Shown here piece by piece: positions 1-11,947 of a DNA stretch of 64,000 bases. A model generated the notes under the pieces. It saw only the letters and a program-made list of their open reading frames with translations. It did not search any database and was not told the origin of the DNA. Made by a program: the position numbers and the translations under genes. Source of the DNA: Ianthella basta (lineage: Eukaryota > Porifera > Demospongiae > Verongiida > Ianthellidae). Every line of letters starts with the position of its first letter. Position 1 is the first letter of the stretch. The DNA lies in assembly GCA_964019415.1 (NCBI GenBank), contig OZ025879.1:511001-575000 (forward strand), given 5' to 3'.

Positions 1-10
1 TCTTCTGCAG

Positions 11-3000
11 TATCAGCCAGTGGAGGCATTGTGACTTATTCCTGGCAGGCCACTGGGCAGGGGGCAGATCAGCTCACCTACAGAGCCTCTCTGAATGGAG
101 GAGCAGAGTTTAATGGTGAGTGCATTGATGTGCATCACATGCTGTTCCGCAATGACCCCCATCCCATTCTCCTTCAGCCACTTCTCCTTACACCCTCAAC
201 CTGACTGGACAGGCTGCTGGAGAGTATACTCTTTGTGTGATGGTTCTCCTGAATGGAGAAGTGGTGCAAGAGTTTGACCTGACTTATCTCTACTTCCAAC
301 TAAGTGGTGGTGGTGAGTGAAACATCCTCCCTTGGGGGCCATCCCTCCTGGACCCTGGTTGACTCCTGCCCTTCTCTGTATGGTGTCCTCCAGTTGCTCT
401 CAGCTCTGATGGTAAGAGCTACATCATCTCTTGGCAGGGTTCAGGAGCTGACAATGTCAGTTACACCATCTCCATCAATGGTGGACCAGAGATGCCAGGT
501 GAGTGAATCCCTACAGTGGTGCAGGTGCCACTGTGGTCTGTATGGACTCCAACCACCCACCTCCCCATGCAGCCACCTCTCCCTTCACAACTCCTGTGGC
601 GGGCTTCCAAGGAGCTGTTGTGACTAGCTATGGCAGTGACGGAAGTGCTCTGGCAACGCTGTCAGTACCAGGTGAGCTCTCCATTGTGTACTAGAGCAAC
701 TATGTAGTGTTAACTTGAATGGCTCCTTTCCCGCCCAACACACCCCAGCCCCAGCAACGCCTCCTCCCACCACCTCCACCCCTACGCCAGGTTAGCTGTG
801 TAGGGGCCATACGGTGGGGCACATGTCACTCCTACTGTATATGGCCACAGTACTGATCCCTACCTGTGTGTAACAGCACTTATTACATATGCTGTGCCTA
901 CCACAATGCACTAGTAGAGGCAAGGCAGTGCTGTAACTGTCAATACTGCACAGAGTATGCTCCTAGCTAAAACAGTTTGGTTGTGAACTTGAATGACTCC
1001 TTTTCCACCCAAGGTACCCCAACCCCAGACCCCAACTGTGTAAATGCAAACATTTCCACTCTGGACCGTAAGTCTGGGCAATTGTGTGTGTGTGTGCGTG
1101 CGTGCATGTGTGCGTGTGTGGGTGTGTGTGTGTGTGCGTGCGTGTGTACATGTGTGTGTGTGAGTTGTCTTTTGATGTGTGTGCATGTGCTTGTACAGCT
1201 GGTATATCCACTTTGTTGTGCTGCTGCGGAGTCCATTGGCTGACATTCTATGATTCCTATTGCCATGACAACAGGTGTCTGAATGCTGCACCTAAATCCA
1301 ATAGAAGTACAGCCCAACACTTCACACAGGTGTCTAAATTCCACAGATGCATTTGTGGGCACTTTGCAGGGTGCAAGAAGGATCTAGCAAGCTAGATGAC
1401 CTGTGTATCTAAATCCCATACGTAGATGTACTGGTGGGCAATTTGCAGGTCGTGTAAAGAGTCTCACTAGTATGCATCTAAATACAGTACAAGTTGATTC
1501 CATATAGAGATGCATCTGTGGGCACTGATGTAATATCATGAGAAGGAAAGGATCATAAGCGTAAACACAGCAAGGCCCGATGGAAGAAGCTACGTCCGAA
1601 GACAAAGCCGATGGAAGGAGCTACGGTCCAAAGACCTTAAGGCAACCTGTCGAAACAAGTCACGATTGGCGTCGTTACTGTCCGTAGACCTTTGAAATGA
1701 CTTTGGGCTGCAAAGAAAGTGGCACCGCCGGGAATCAAATCCAGGACATCTGGCTTTAGCTGCCAGTGCTCTAGCCACTGAGCTACTACACCCCGCCAGC
1801 AACCACACGCCGATCGTGACTTGTTTCGACAGGTTGCCTTAAGGTCTTCGGACCGTAGCTCCTTCCATCGGCTTTGTCTTCAGACGTAGCTTCTTCCATC
1901 GGGCCTTGCTGTGTTTACGCTTATGATTCTTTCCTTCTCAGCTATTTCTACGCAGCAATTATCCTTTAATTTAGCATGTAGTATCATGTCATCCTCTATA
2001 TGCAAATGTATGCCAATTATCTTACTCTAACACACGTACATCACTTCTAACTATTCTTTCAGTTCTCAGCAAAAGGCCACCCTAGGATGGAGGGGGGGAG
2101 GGGTGACAAAGTAGTGTAACTAGAGAACTCCTGTATGCCAATGAGCTCTACTCCTGGGCTTCTTGCATCCTCAACAGTTACCAATGATGCAGATGTCATT
2201 AAAAGGAGAGAGGGAGATGATTTTGATTGGGTTAGAGAACAGTTTTGGATCAATGTTACTTAAGTGCCAACTAATTGATGTCCTATGGGATTAAAACCAC
2301 TCAGCACTCTTACACACTCTTGGGCTTCATGCTTTAAATCTCACAGACCTTCGACATTCTATACTGTAGGTATGTGCAGCCACTTCAGCCACTTTTTCAT
2401 TTGTTCAAATTCCACTCCTTGGAGGAGGTCTAGTCTCCCTCTCTGTGGTTGTAATGTAGCCTGCACTTGTGGGAGACCTTTGCATGGGAAGCCATCTGAA
2501 TGGAAGCCAATTCTATCTGTCCCTCCCTGCAGGTGACTACCTCTGGCCTTCTGGTTTTGTTCGGTTCAAATGGACCAGCAATATGACATCCACACGTTGC
2601 AAGCTGGATGGAGGACAGGAAATGGACTGTGAGTGACTGAATAGACAAGTTGAAGCAGTGGGAGGTCTTGACTTGAGAAGGCCATTGCATTCACTCCTCA
2701 CAGGTGAGAGTGGAGTACAGTACTTTTTGGGGAATATCACTGCTGGGAAGCACTCAATAGAGGTGGTAGCCTACTGCAGTGGAGTGCAAGTTCGAACTGA
2801 ACAGAAAAACTTCCGATGTAAGAGTAGCCTGAACCATGTATGGTAGGAGAAATCACTGTGGATGCCTTCCTCCTTCTCTCTCTCCCCCTCCCCCTCCCCC
2901 TCCTCCTCCTCATCCATTCAGCCCAGAGTGGCATACCTAGTGACCCGGTTAACTGCCAGCGCATGTCCATCCAGAATTCCACGGCTGTGTACGATGCAGC

Positions 3001-3303
3001 TGCAGAGACAGTTTCCATCACTTTTGACACCAGCACTGCATCCACCTGTGTGTGCAAGGTGCCAGCAATAGGCCAGAGGAAGAGAAACTGTAAGTGATGG
3101 TGATCCATTGATTGAGTGGTCCAAATGTGACTGATACCTCTCCCTCCCACCCCACTGTCCTTGCAGGTGAATCAGGCCATGTGTTCACTGGTGCTATGAA
3201 ATCACTCTTTGGCAGAAGGATAAGGTCCAAAGTGGCTGTGATCTGCAAGTCAGCTGACTGTGGCGTCAAGCACATGGTTCCTGTTTACTTCAACCTCCCC
3301 TAA
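11..3303 (+). CDS. Gene A: secreted modular protein, 3' part only (family with B-E)
   Basis: Left edge is cut: the window opens with a splice acceptor (exon starts at 11). Exons: 11-115, 178-312, 394-498, 573-671, 749-790, 1014-1067, 2533-2628, 2704-2817, 2922-3089, 3167-3303 (stop TAA). Every intron is phase 1. The first four exons form two two-exon modules (a half with a W and an S-x-NGG turn, then a half starting ATSP). Exon 749-790 is a Pro/Thr-rich linker. The last four exons are the family's C-terminal region: a YLWPSGFVRFKW strand with C-K-LDGG and C, a second half with NITAGKHSIEVVAYC, then a CVCKVP exon, ending with KHMVPVYF. From exon 749-790 on it is nearly identical to gene B. Function unknown; an extracellular structural or binding role is inferred from B and E. 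The head and signal peptide lie outside the window. Confidence 0.75.
1084..1165 (+). repeat. TG-rich microsatellite in gene A intron 6
   Basis: Interrupted TG/CG dinucleotide tract. The duplicate at about 9255-9297 in gene B is shorter, so repeat length has changed since the duplication. Confidence 0.9.
1541..1988. mobile_element. Fold-back/MITE-like insertion with tRNA-like core
   Basis: Left arm about 1541-1667 and right arm about 1812-1939 are inverted repeats of roughly 128 bp with few mismatches. A spacer of about 145 bp between them holds a tRNA-like sequence on the minus strand. The 7-bp sequence TATCATG occurs at 1534-1540 and again at 1982-1988, as expected of a target-site duplication. 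The homologous position in the second copy of the surrounding block (about 9665-9680) has a single TATCATG and no insert, so it is the empty site. No transposase frame is present, so the element is non-autonomous. Confidence 0.85.
1719..1793 (-). pseudogene. tRNA-like sequence inside the insertion
   Basis: On the minus strand the core reads as a tRNA: an A-box-like TAGCTCAGTGGC, a five-base-pair anticodon stem CTGGC/GCCAG and a B-box-like GATTTGATTCC. The position normally U33 is G and one T-stem pair is mismatched. It therefore looks like a degenerate tRNA-derived sequence (SINE head or captured tRNA), not a working tRNA. Confidence 0.65.
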
Positions 3304-4391
3304 TTGGAGCAGAGCAAGGCAGTGCAGATGCTCAGGGATTTAGTTTGCTACCAGAAACTAGAACACAATACACTGTCTTAGATTGAACTATTATACTTGT
3401 TTATATAGGCAACTATCAGTTACTAATAGCTGTATTGTGTTATGTATTGATCATTGCAAGAATGAGGCACAAGATCTATATAGCTAGGCAGCACATGGCA
3501 TGTATCTACTCACCATGCATGCTGAGCAAGCAGTTCGTATGTGTATGGCTTTGATCATGATTGGCTTCTGATTTGGTTTGCCTGGTAACACCTAAGACAT
3601 TATGTCTTCTTCATTCTTTGAATGCAGCTCACAAATGGACCTTGTACATGTGTATGCTTGTCACATGGCCAGCAGCACACAAGGTACCCACACAAGTGCT
3701 TGGAGAGCTGGGTCTAGTGTGGTTGTTGGGTTTCATGTTGTACACCCCTAATCTGTCTGCTATATACTATATACGTATGCTGTTGCCTAGCAACTGTCAG
3801 AGTGAGCGTGTTGCTGGTTGCATACAGTATACACTCAATCAGAGCACATAATACATAGATACAGCCTTGCCCCCCATGCAGTACACTGTGTACTGCACTT
3901 TAACATGCCTTTCCTCATTTTGGAATACCCTATAAACAGCAAAGGCAGCACAAGCTACTCTTGCTTGCCATTGGCAGTGGAGTAAGCTTCATGCATGTAC
4001 TGTATGTGTACAGAACGGTTTACTGCAAACTAGCTTACACCAAAACTCTTGTAAACTTCTGTCTCCAGAGATACTTTGAAAACATAAGAGTCTGCTAGTC
4101 TGCTGACACCCTAGCAAATCTTTGGGATTCTGGTGAACTCATCTGGTGTCAACACATTCTAGGTAACTATCAGCCTAACTATCTGGCTTCCCCTGCCAGG
4201 CAAATTAGGTCCCAAAGGGACAGCACAGCTGGTGTCACCTGTGTGGAAGCAAGTGAAGTGAAGCTATTATTAGTCAAAGCAGTATGAACACATACATCCT
4301 GAGCACTGGTCACCAGGGCAGCTGCCAGACCATCCTTATTACAAGGTGTTAATTTGATAATGACTTTTAATATAATTTGCTTTGCATGACT
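3304..4391. other. Intergenic, gene A to gene B
   Basis: No coding exon with consistent splice sites seen. It holds the presumed 3' end of gene A, a perfect RFX X-box-like palindrome at 3782-3794 and the upstream region of gene B. Confidence 0.6.
3782..3794. promoter_or_regulatory. X-box-like palindrome (RFX motif)
   Basis: GTTGCCTAGCAAC fits the RFX X-box (GTNRCC, 0-3 bases, RGYAAC) with a one-base spacer. It lies 664 bp upstream of the gene B start codon. Binding is an inference; one such motif can occur by chance. Confidence 0.4.
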
Positions 4392-4398
4392 TATATAA
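4392..4398 (+). promoter_or_regulatory. TATA box of gene B
   Basis: TATATAA lies 60 bp upstream of the inferred ATG at 4458. Related genes D and E have similar boxes at similar distances, which supports a shared promoter layout. Confidence 0.6.
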
Positions 4399-4457
4399 CC
4401 CACCTTAGCCCAGGCTGACTGCTCTTTGTGCTCATTTGTGTGTGGTTCAGAGTGACA

Positions 4458-7400
4458 ATGCTGTCTTCCCTTGGTCAGTGCTGGAGGTTTGGTGGTGTCC
4501 TGTGCACCTGAGCTGCTGGTGATGTGGTGACTTCTGGTCTCTGTCCCTCTTTGCCACAGGTGTGGCAATCCTGCTGGGCTTGCTAGCCAGCGCCACAGCA
4601 CAAAGTAGTGGTAAGTTATTCAACTGTGAGAAGATCTGTTCCAATCTTCACACATGTCTGATCCAGTAGTCTGCAGTTCAGTCCAATTACACTGAATATG
4701 CACTGAATATGCACTTCCGACTGTACAGTTCCTTGCTCGAAGAGTTTCATTGTCGCTGAAGGTGCCTACAACGCCTCCTGGAAGGTGGAGGGGGATGACA
4801 TTATCTTCACAGTCAGAGCACGGACAACAGGATGGGTGGGCATTGGCTTCTCAAGGGACCAGAGAATGGTGAGTGCCCAATGTAGTGTACCAGTGAGGTT
4901 GGCACACACAAGTGCAGCTGATGTACTACAGCTGTGCCACTAAACCATGTGATGTGGATATCACAGTGTGTGTACAGGTGCAACTGGAGGTTTAGGTCTC
5001 TTCTGCTGACCAAGGCTTCTGTTGTAGTACAGAACTGCTCCATGTGTGCTTGTTCCCTTCCAAATGCAGGCCAATTCAGACATCGTGGTTGGTGGTGTGT
5101 TCCAAGGAACTACTTTTGCATATGATGGGTATGTTTCATACAGTACATCACAACATTTCAGTGTGTGGTGTGAGGAGTGATGGCATGTCACTTCTTGCAT
5201 GCATACACACCATCCTCCAGATATGCTATCCAGCAAGCTCGGCCACCAAAGGACCCTCAGCAGGACATCACGGATGTGACAGTGACCCAGGCCGGTGGAG
5301 TGACCACCCTCCAGTTCACCAGAAAGAGAGTGACTGGGGACACCAATGACCTTGCCTTGGACAGTCCCTTTTACTTACTGTTTGCATGGAATGGTCCTGT
5401 CACTGGTGTTGAAGTGATTGGCTACCACGGTGCAACCCGAGCAGTGAGTTTTGAAACGGTCACCATTCCCACAGCCCAGCAGTGCACAAGTGAGTACACT
5501 CTGACCTCACATACAGATCAAGGAATCCCCTATGTATTAGTTTGTTTCAAAGTACTTGCATGTCCAGTGTCTTATAATTACAAGTCTCTACTACCCCTTA
5601 ACAGCTACCACTATTGGGCACAGTGGAAATGGTTAGTTCACACATGATGTCACATTGCCCAGTGTTCAAAAAGCCAGCCACTGGGTATGAATAGCTACAT
5701 ACTGTACTTTGGACTGCAGCTACATTTGATGGACAAAATGTGACGTTCACATGGGAGTCTACTGGTGCTACTGGACTGACCTACAAGTGTTCTCTGAATA
5801 ATGGGTCACTGTTTAACTGTGAGTTCATTTTCTCCACCATTTCAAACTGCTACCACTAGTACTAGCTGTGACAGCTCACTTCAATCATCTTTCTCTCTTT
5901 TCCCTCCTTCTCGTTTTTCATTACTTTTTAGGTACCCCTCCTATTGAGGTTCCATGTGACCAACTCCTGCCAGGGATGAACATGTTGGAGGTGATTGCCT
6001 GCTTCAGTGATGGACGGCCTGCTGGAAGCCTTAAAATCAAGATTACAGTTATTTGTAAATCTAGTAAGTTCTGCCAGCATTCAGTGGGTTATCTCTGTAA
6101 TATCTCATACAGTGTGCCCTTCTATGATCCTGTCCTTGATACTTTCATGGCCCTTGACTTATTATTATGATTGTCTACTACCACACTACCACTACAGCCA
6201 CCACTATTACACACAATGGAACAGGTTAGTTCACACATACTGTCACATTGCCCAGTGTTCAAAGAGCCAGCACTGGGTATGAATAGCTACACATCTTGAA
6301 CTGCAGCTGAAGTTGTTGGAGAAAATGTGGTGTTCACATGGGAGTCTACTGGTGCTACTGGACTGACCTACAAGTGTTCTTTGAATGGTGACACACAGTT
6401 TGACTGTGAGTTCATTCACTACATGCATAATTTTCCAAACTACTACCAGTACTACTGTGACAGTTCTCTTCCGACCTCTTTCCCTCCTTCTCCTTCTCTT
6501 TATCCCTTCTTCATGCAGGTACCTCTCCATATTCGGTTGCATGTGCCAGCCTCCGGGAAGGGGAAAATGTGTTTACTGTAAGTGCCTTTCTCAGTGATGG
6601 ACGGTCTGCTGGAAGTATTCAAATCAAGGTTACAAAACCTCGTAAGTTGTGCCTGCATTTGTTGGAATGCCACCTCATTGTAGACCTAGGTATGTACTTT
6701 CATGGACATGTCTTCTTATTTCCCACCCAACACGCCAGCCCCTAGAGCCCTGCCCCCACGAGTGCTCCTATGCCAGATTAGTGTCGTATAGCTCATGTGC
6801 ATAATTCCGATATTGCCACAGCACTGATGTCTGCCTGTATGTAACAGTGTCCATTATTGTATGTATTGAGAATCACTAGCATGCTTGCCACAGTGCAATA
6901 ATGGAGGCAAGGCAATGTTGTTATTGTCGCACTGAATATGCAATTCCAACTGTACAGCTCCTTGCTCTGGGAGTTTCAGTATTTCAGGAGGTGCCTACAA
7001 CGCCACCTGGAAGGTGGAGGGGGATGACATTATCTTCACAGTCACAGCACAGACAACAGGATGGGTGGGCATTGGCTTCTCACAGGACCAGAAGATGGTG
7101 AGTGCCCAATGTAGTGTGCCAGAGAGGTTGGTACACACAAGTGCAGCTGATGTGCTACAGCTGTGCCACTAAACCATGTGATGTGAATATCACGGTGTGT
7201 GTACAGGTGCAACTGGAGGTTTAGGTCTCTTCTGTTGACCAAGGCTTCTGTTGTGGTACAGAACTGCTCCATGTGTGCTTGTTCCCTTCCCAATGCAGCC
7301 CAATTCAGACACTGTGGTTGGTGGTGTGTTCCAAGGAACTGCTTTTGCATATGATGGGTGTGTTTCATACAGTACATCACAACATTTCAATGTGTGGTGT

Positions 7401-10400
7401 GAGGAGTGATGGCATGTCACTTCTTGCATGCATACACACCATCCTCCAGATATGCTACTGCATATGCTCAGCCACCAAAGGACGCTCAGCAGGACATCAG
7501 AGATGTGACAGTGACTCAGGCCGGTGGAGTGACCACCCTCAGGTTTACCAGAAAGAGAGTGACTGGGGACACCAATGACCTTGCCTTGGACAGTCCCTTT
7601 TACTTACTGTTTGCATGGAATGGTCTTGTCTCTGGTGTTGAGATGATTAGCTACCACGGTGCTGCAACCCGAGCAGCAAATCCTCAAACAGTCACCCTCC
7701 CCACAGCCCAGCAGTGCCCACGTGAGTACACTCCGATTGAGTGAGTACACTCCAATTGAGAAATCCCCTATGCATTTTGCTTTAAAATGCCCATGTGTGC
7801 ATTACTATTTGGGATGTATCTGTAATATCTCACACTGCCCTTCTATGATCCTGTCCTTGATACTTTCATGGCCCATGTCTTATTATTACAAGTGTCCACT
7901 GTCACTATACTACTGCAGCAAGCACCACTGTCCGGCAAGGTAGTACGTAATTGTTGCACTGAATATGCACTTCCAACTGTACAGCTCCTCCCTCTGGGAC
8001 TTTCACTGTCTCTGGAGGTGCCTACAATGCTACCTGGAAGGTGGAAGGGGATGGCATTATCTTCACAGTCACAGCACGGACAACAGGATGGGTGGGCATT
8101 GGCTTCTCACAGGACCAGAAGATGGTGAGTGCCCAATGTAGTGTACCAGAGAGGTCGGTACACACAAGTGCAGCTGATGTACTACAGCTGTGCCACTAAA
8201 CCATGTGATGTGAATATCACGGTGTGTGTACAGGTGCAACTGGAGGTTTAGGCCTCTTCTGTTGACCAAGGTTTCTGTTGTGGTACAGAACTGCTCCATG
8301 TGTGCTTGTTCCCTTCCCAATGCAGCCCAATTCAGACACCGTGGTTGGTGGTGTGTTCCAAGGAACTGCTTTTGCATATGATGGGTATGTTTCATACAGT
8401 ACACCACAGCATTTCAGTGTGTGGAGTGAGGAGCGATGGTATGTCACTTCTTGCATGCATACACACCATCCTCCAGATATGCTACTACGTATGCTCAGCC
8501 ATCAAAGGACGCTCAGCAGGACATCACGGATGTGACAGTGACTCAGGCCGGTGGAGTGACCACCCTCAGGTTTACCAGAAAGAGAGTGACTGGGGACACC
8601 AATGACCTCGCCTTGGACAGTCCCTTTCATTTCCTGTTTGCATGGAATGGGGTTGTCACTGGTGTTGAGATGATTGGCTACCATGGTGCTGCGACCCGAA
8701 TAGCGAGTGACTTGTTCACCTTCCCAACAGGTGAGTAAACTCCCTCAGCTGTGCCTGGCCCCACCCCAGCCCCTACTCCAATGCCAGACTAGCTATGTAA
8801 TGTGTCGTATGGCACACATCACTCCTCTTGCCATAGTACTGATTCTTGCGTGTACTAGAGCAACTACGTAATGTTAACTTGAATGGCTCCTTTCCCGCCC
8901 AACACACCCCAGCCCCAGCAACGCCTTCTCCCACCACCCCCACCCCTACTCCAACGCCAGGTTAGCTGTGTAGGGGCCATAGGGCGGGGCACATGCTGCT
9001 CCTACTGTATATGACCACATTACTGATCCCTGCCTGTGTGTAACAGCACTTATTGCGTATACTGTGCCTACCACAGTGCACTAGTGGAGGCAAGGCAGGG
9101 CTGTAACTGTCAATACTGTACAGAGTATGCTCCTAGCTAAAACGGTTTGGTTGTGAACTTGAATGTCTCCTTTCCACCCAAGGTACCCCAACCCTGCCCC
9201 CTGCCTGTGTAAATGCGAACATTTCCACTCTGGACCGTAAGTCTGGGCAATTGTGCGTGCGTGCATGCGTGCGTGCGTGTGTACATGTGTGTGTGTGAGT
9301 TGTCTTTTGATGTGTGTGCATGTGCTTGTACAGCTGGTATATCCACTTTGTTATGCTGCTGTGGAGTCTATTGGCTGACATTCTACTGTATGATTCCTAT
9401 TGCCATGACAACAGGTGTCTGAATGCTGCATCTAAATTCAATAGACATACAGCCCAATACTTCACACAGGTGTCTAAATTCCACAGATGCGTTTGTGGGC
9501 ACTTTACAGGGTGCAAGAAGGATCTAGCAAGCTAGACGAGCTGTGTATCTAAATCCCATATGTAGATGCACTGGTGGGCAATTTGCAGGACATGTAAAGA
9601 GTCTCACTAGTGTGCATCTAAATACAGTGCAAGTTGATCCCATATATAGAGATGCATCTGTGGGCACTGATGTAATATCATGTCATTCTGTCAGATGTAT
9701 GCCAATTATCTTACTCTAACACATGTTCATCGCTCCTAACTATTCTTTCAGTTCTCAGCAGAAGGTCATCCTAGGATAGGGGGGGGAGGGGGGTGGCAAA
9801 GTAGTGTCACTAGAGAACTCCTGTATGCCAATGAGCTCTACTCCTTGGCTTCTTGCATCCTGGACAGTTACCAGTGATGCAGATGTCATTAAAAGGAGAG
9901 AGGGAGATGATTTTGATTGGGTTAGAGAACAGTTTTGGATCAATGTTACTTAAGTGCCAACTAATCAGTGTCCTATGCATGGGATTAAGACCACTCAGCA
10001 CTCTTACACACTCTTGGGCTTCATGCTCTAAATCTCACAGCCCTTCAACATTCTATACTGTAGGTATGTGCAGCCACTTCAGACACTATTTCATGTGTTC
10101 AAATTCCACTCCTTGGAGGAGGTCTAGTCTCCCTCTCTGTGGTTGTAATGTAGCCTGCACTTGTGTGAGACCTTTGCATGGGAAGGACTAGGGTTAGGAA
10201 TGTTCTCACAATGTCACATACTGTGTGTATGATGGTGTTACTGTGCTATCTGTGTGGTTGGATGGGTGTCTCGTCATCTGAATGGAAGCCAATTCTATCT
10301 GTCCCTCCCTGCAGGTGACTACCTCTGGCCTTCTGGTTTTGTTCGATTCAAATGGACCAGCAATATGACATCCACACGTTGCAAGCTGGATGGAGGACAG

Positions 10401-11079
10401 GAAATGGACTGTGAGTGACTGAATAGACAAATTGAAACAGTGGGAGGTCTTGACTTGAGAAGGCCATCACCTTCACTCCTCACAGGTGAGAGTGGAGTAC
10501 AGTACTTTTTGGGGAATATCACTGCTGGGAAGCACTCAATAGAGGTGGTAGCTTACTGCCGTGGAGTGCAAGTTCGAACTGAACAGAAAAACTTCCGATG
10601 TAAGAGGAGCCTGAACCATGCATGGTAGGAGAAATCACTGTGGATGCTTTCCTCCTCCTTCTCCCTCTCCCCCTCCCCCTCCTCCTTCTCACCCATGCAG
10701 CCCAGAGTGGCATACCTAGTGACCCGAACTGCCAGCGTATGTCCATCCAGAATTCCACGGCTGTGTACGATGCAGCTGCAGAGACAGTTTCCATCACTTT
10801 TGACACCAGCACTGCATCCACCTGTGTGTGCAAGGTGCCAGCAATAGGCCAGAGGAAGAGAAACTGTAAGTGATGGTGATCCATTGATTGAGTGGTCCAA
10901 ATGTGACTGATACCTCTCCCTCCCACCCCACTGTCCCTGCAGGTGAATCAGGCCATGTGTTCACTGGTGCTATGAAATCACTCTTTGGTAAAAAGAAAAG
11001 GTCCAAAGTGGCTGTGATCTGCAAGTCAGCTGACTGTAGCGTCAAGCACATGGTCCCTGTTTACTTTGACCTCCGCTAG
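4458..11079 (+). CDS. Gene B: secreted protein with three DOMON domains
   Basis: Exons: 4458-4473, 4560-4610, 4729-4868, 5070-5128, 5221-5489, 5605-5631, 5720-5818, 5932-6063, 6198-6224, 6307-6405, 6519-6641, 6958-7097, 7299-7357, 7450-7721, 7919-7939 (least certain), 7985-8124, 8326-8384, 8477-8730, 8913-8960, 9183-9236, 10315-10410, 10486-10599, 10701-10865, 10943-11079. They join in frame to 866 aa. A signal peptide (MLSSLGVAILLGLLASATAQ) spans exons 1-2. DOMON domains lie at about residues 23-178, 348-504 and 512-662, recognised by TTGWVGIGFS, a Met before NSD, VVGGVFQG, a TVTQAGGVTTL strand and TG(D)TNDLALDSP. Between DOMON 1 and 2 are two beta-sandwich-like modules with YKCSLN and C. 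A Pro/Thr linker (exon 8913-8960) and the family C-terminal region follow. DOMON folds bind haem or sugars in other proteins; the ligand here is unknown. No membrane segment is seen after the signal peptide. Confidence 0.85.
4729..8730 (+). repeat. Three tandem DOMON gene segments with near-identical introns
   Basis: Units 4729-5489, 6958-7721 and 7985-8730 each have three exons of about 140, 59 and 254-272 nt, and their introns are almost the same sequence. Equivalent donors at 7098 and 8125 are 1027 bp apart. The two Ig-like segments (5605-6063 and 6198-6641) are also near copies. This indicates recent tandem duplication or gene conversion. Confidence 0.92.
8851..11079 (+). repeat. Duplicated block, copy 2 (in gene B)
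   Basis: Counterpart of 687-3303. It gives the empty site for the 448-bp insertion and has about 85 bp not present in copy 1 (near 10188-10272). Confidence 0.93.
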
Positions 11080-11947
11080 TTGGAGCAGAGGAAGGCAGCG
11101 CAGATGCTAAGGGACCTAGCTAGCCAAGAATTAGAGCACAATAGCTACACTGTCTTAGATTGAACTATATACGTACTTGTCTAGGCCGCTGTCAGTTAGG
11201 TGTGTTATGTTAGTTGTCATTGTAGGATGCGCCATGGAACGACTCACCATGCATGCTGAATGAAGTAAGTGGTGCTTGGTTGCATTCAGAGTGATGATTT
11301 GCAAGATATTGTCACAACGTAGCATTTCCTCAAATATAATGAGGCAGAAGTCATGCATATGCTTGCAGCAAGGATTGTCTGTGTGTGTGCCGCGCACGCG
11401 CGTGTGTGTGTGCATTTGCATGCATATGCAAGTTGACAGATTGATGTTGGCAGGATGTTGTTCTGATCAGGCAGTGTCCAGTTGGTAGCTGTGACTGGTC
11501 AATTAAAACCTGCATTTTGAGGTGTTCAGGTAGCTACTCGGTTACATAAATTTCCTCCCTAAATCTTGTCTTCAGTTAGGCAGCTAGCTATAATTATCAT
11601 TTTCGAAGACAAAATAATTTTGCATTGACAGTCAAACAGCAAGCAGGGCTGCCGAGCAATACTAACTTCGTTGTATACGAATTGAATGCAGTAGATAGCC
11701 CTACTTGTCAAGCTAGAATGCTATTGCTAATGCCACATGTGTCGAATAGACTGCTCTCGCTAAAGCGGTATGCCAAGCACGAGGTATGATTACTCGTGTA
11801 ATACGCCACCAGTTACAGCGTTTCATGTGTGGCACGGCAGGATTCAGAGGAGGGTGGTATACTGTTGATAAGGTGCATTCCAAGTGCATCCGGGCCCGTT
11901 GCGGGAGAGTACTTTGCGCGTTCGGCCAGTGAGAGTAACAGGGAGCG
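11080..11947. other. Intergenic, gene B to gene C
   Basis: No supported exon. It contains the gene B 3' end and the gene C upstream region. No clear TATA box is seen close to the inferred gene C start. Confidence 0.55.

Larger units (their letters stand above)
687..3303 (+). repeat. Duplicated block, copy 1 (in gene A)
   Basis: Exons and introns from about 687 to the stop codon of gene A match 8851-11079 of gene B nearly base for base, including intron sequence and a TG-rich tract. Copy 1 contains the 448-bp insertion at 1541-1988 that copy 2 lacks. Copy 2 carries about 85 extra bases near 10188-10272. Confidence 0.93.

Noticed and set aside
1384-1808. Minus-strand frames of 72-73 codons around 1384-1808
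   Set aside because: They overlap the inverted-repeat element and its tRNA-like core; no splice or start support.
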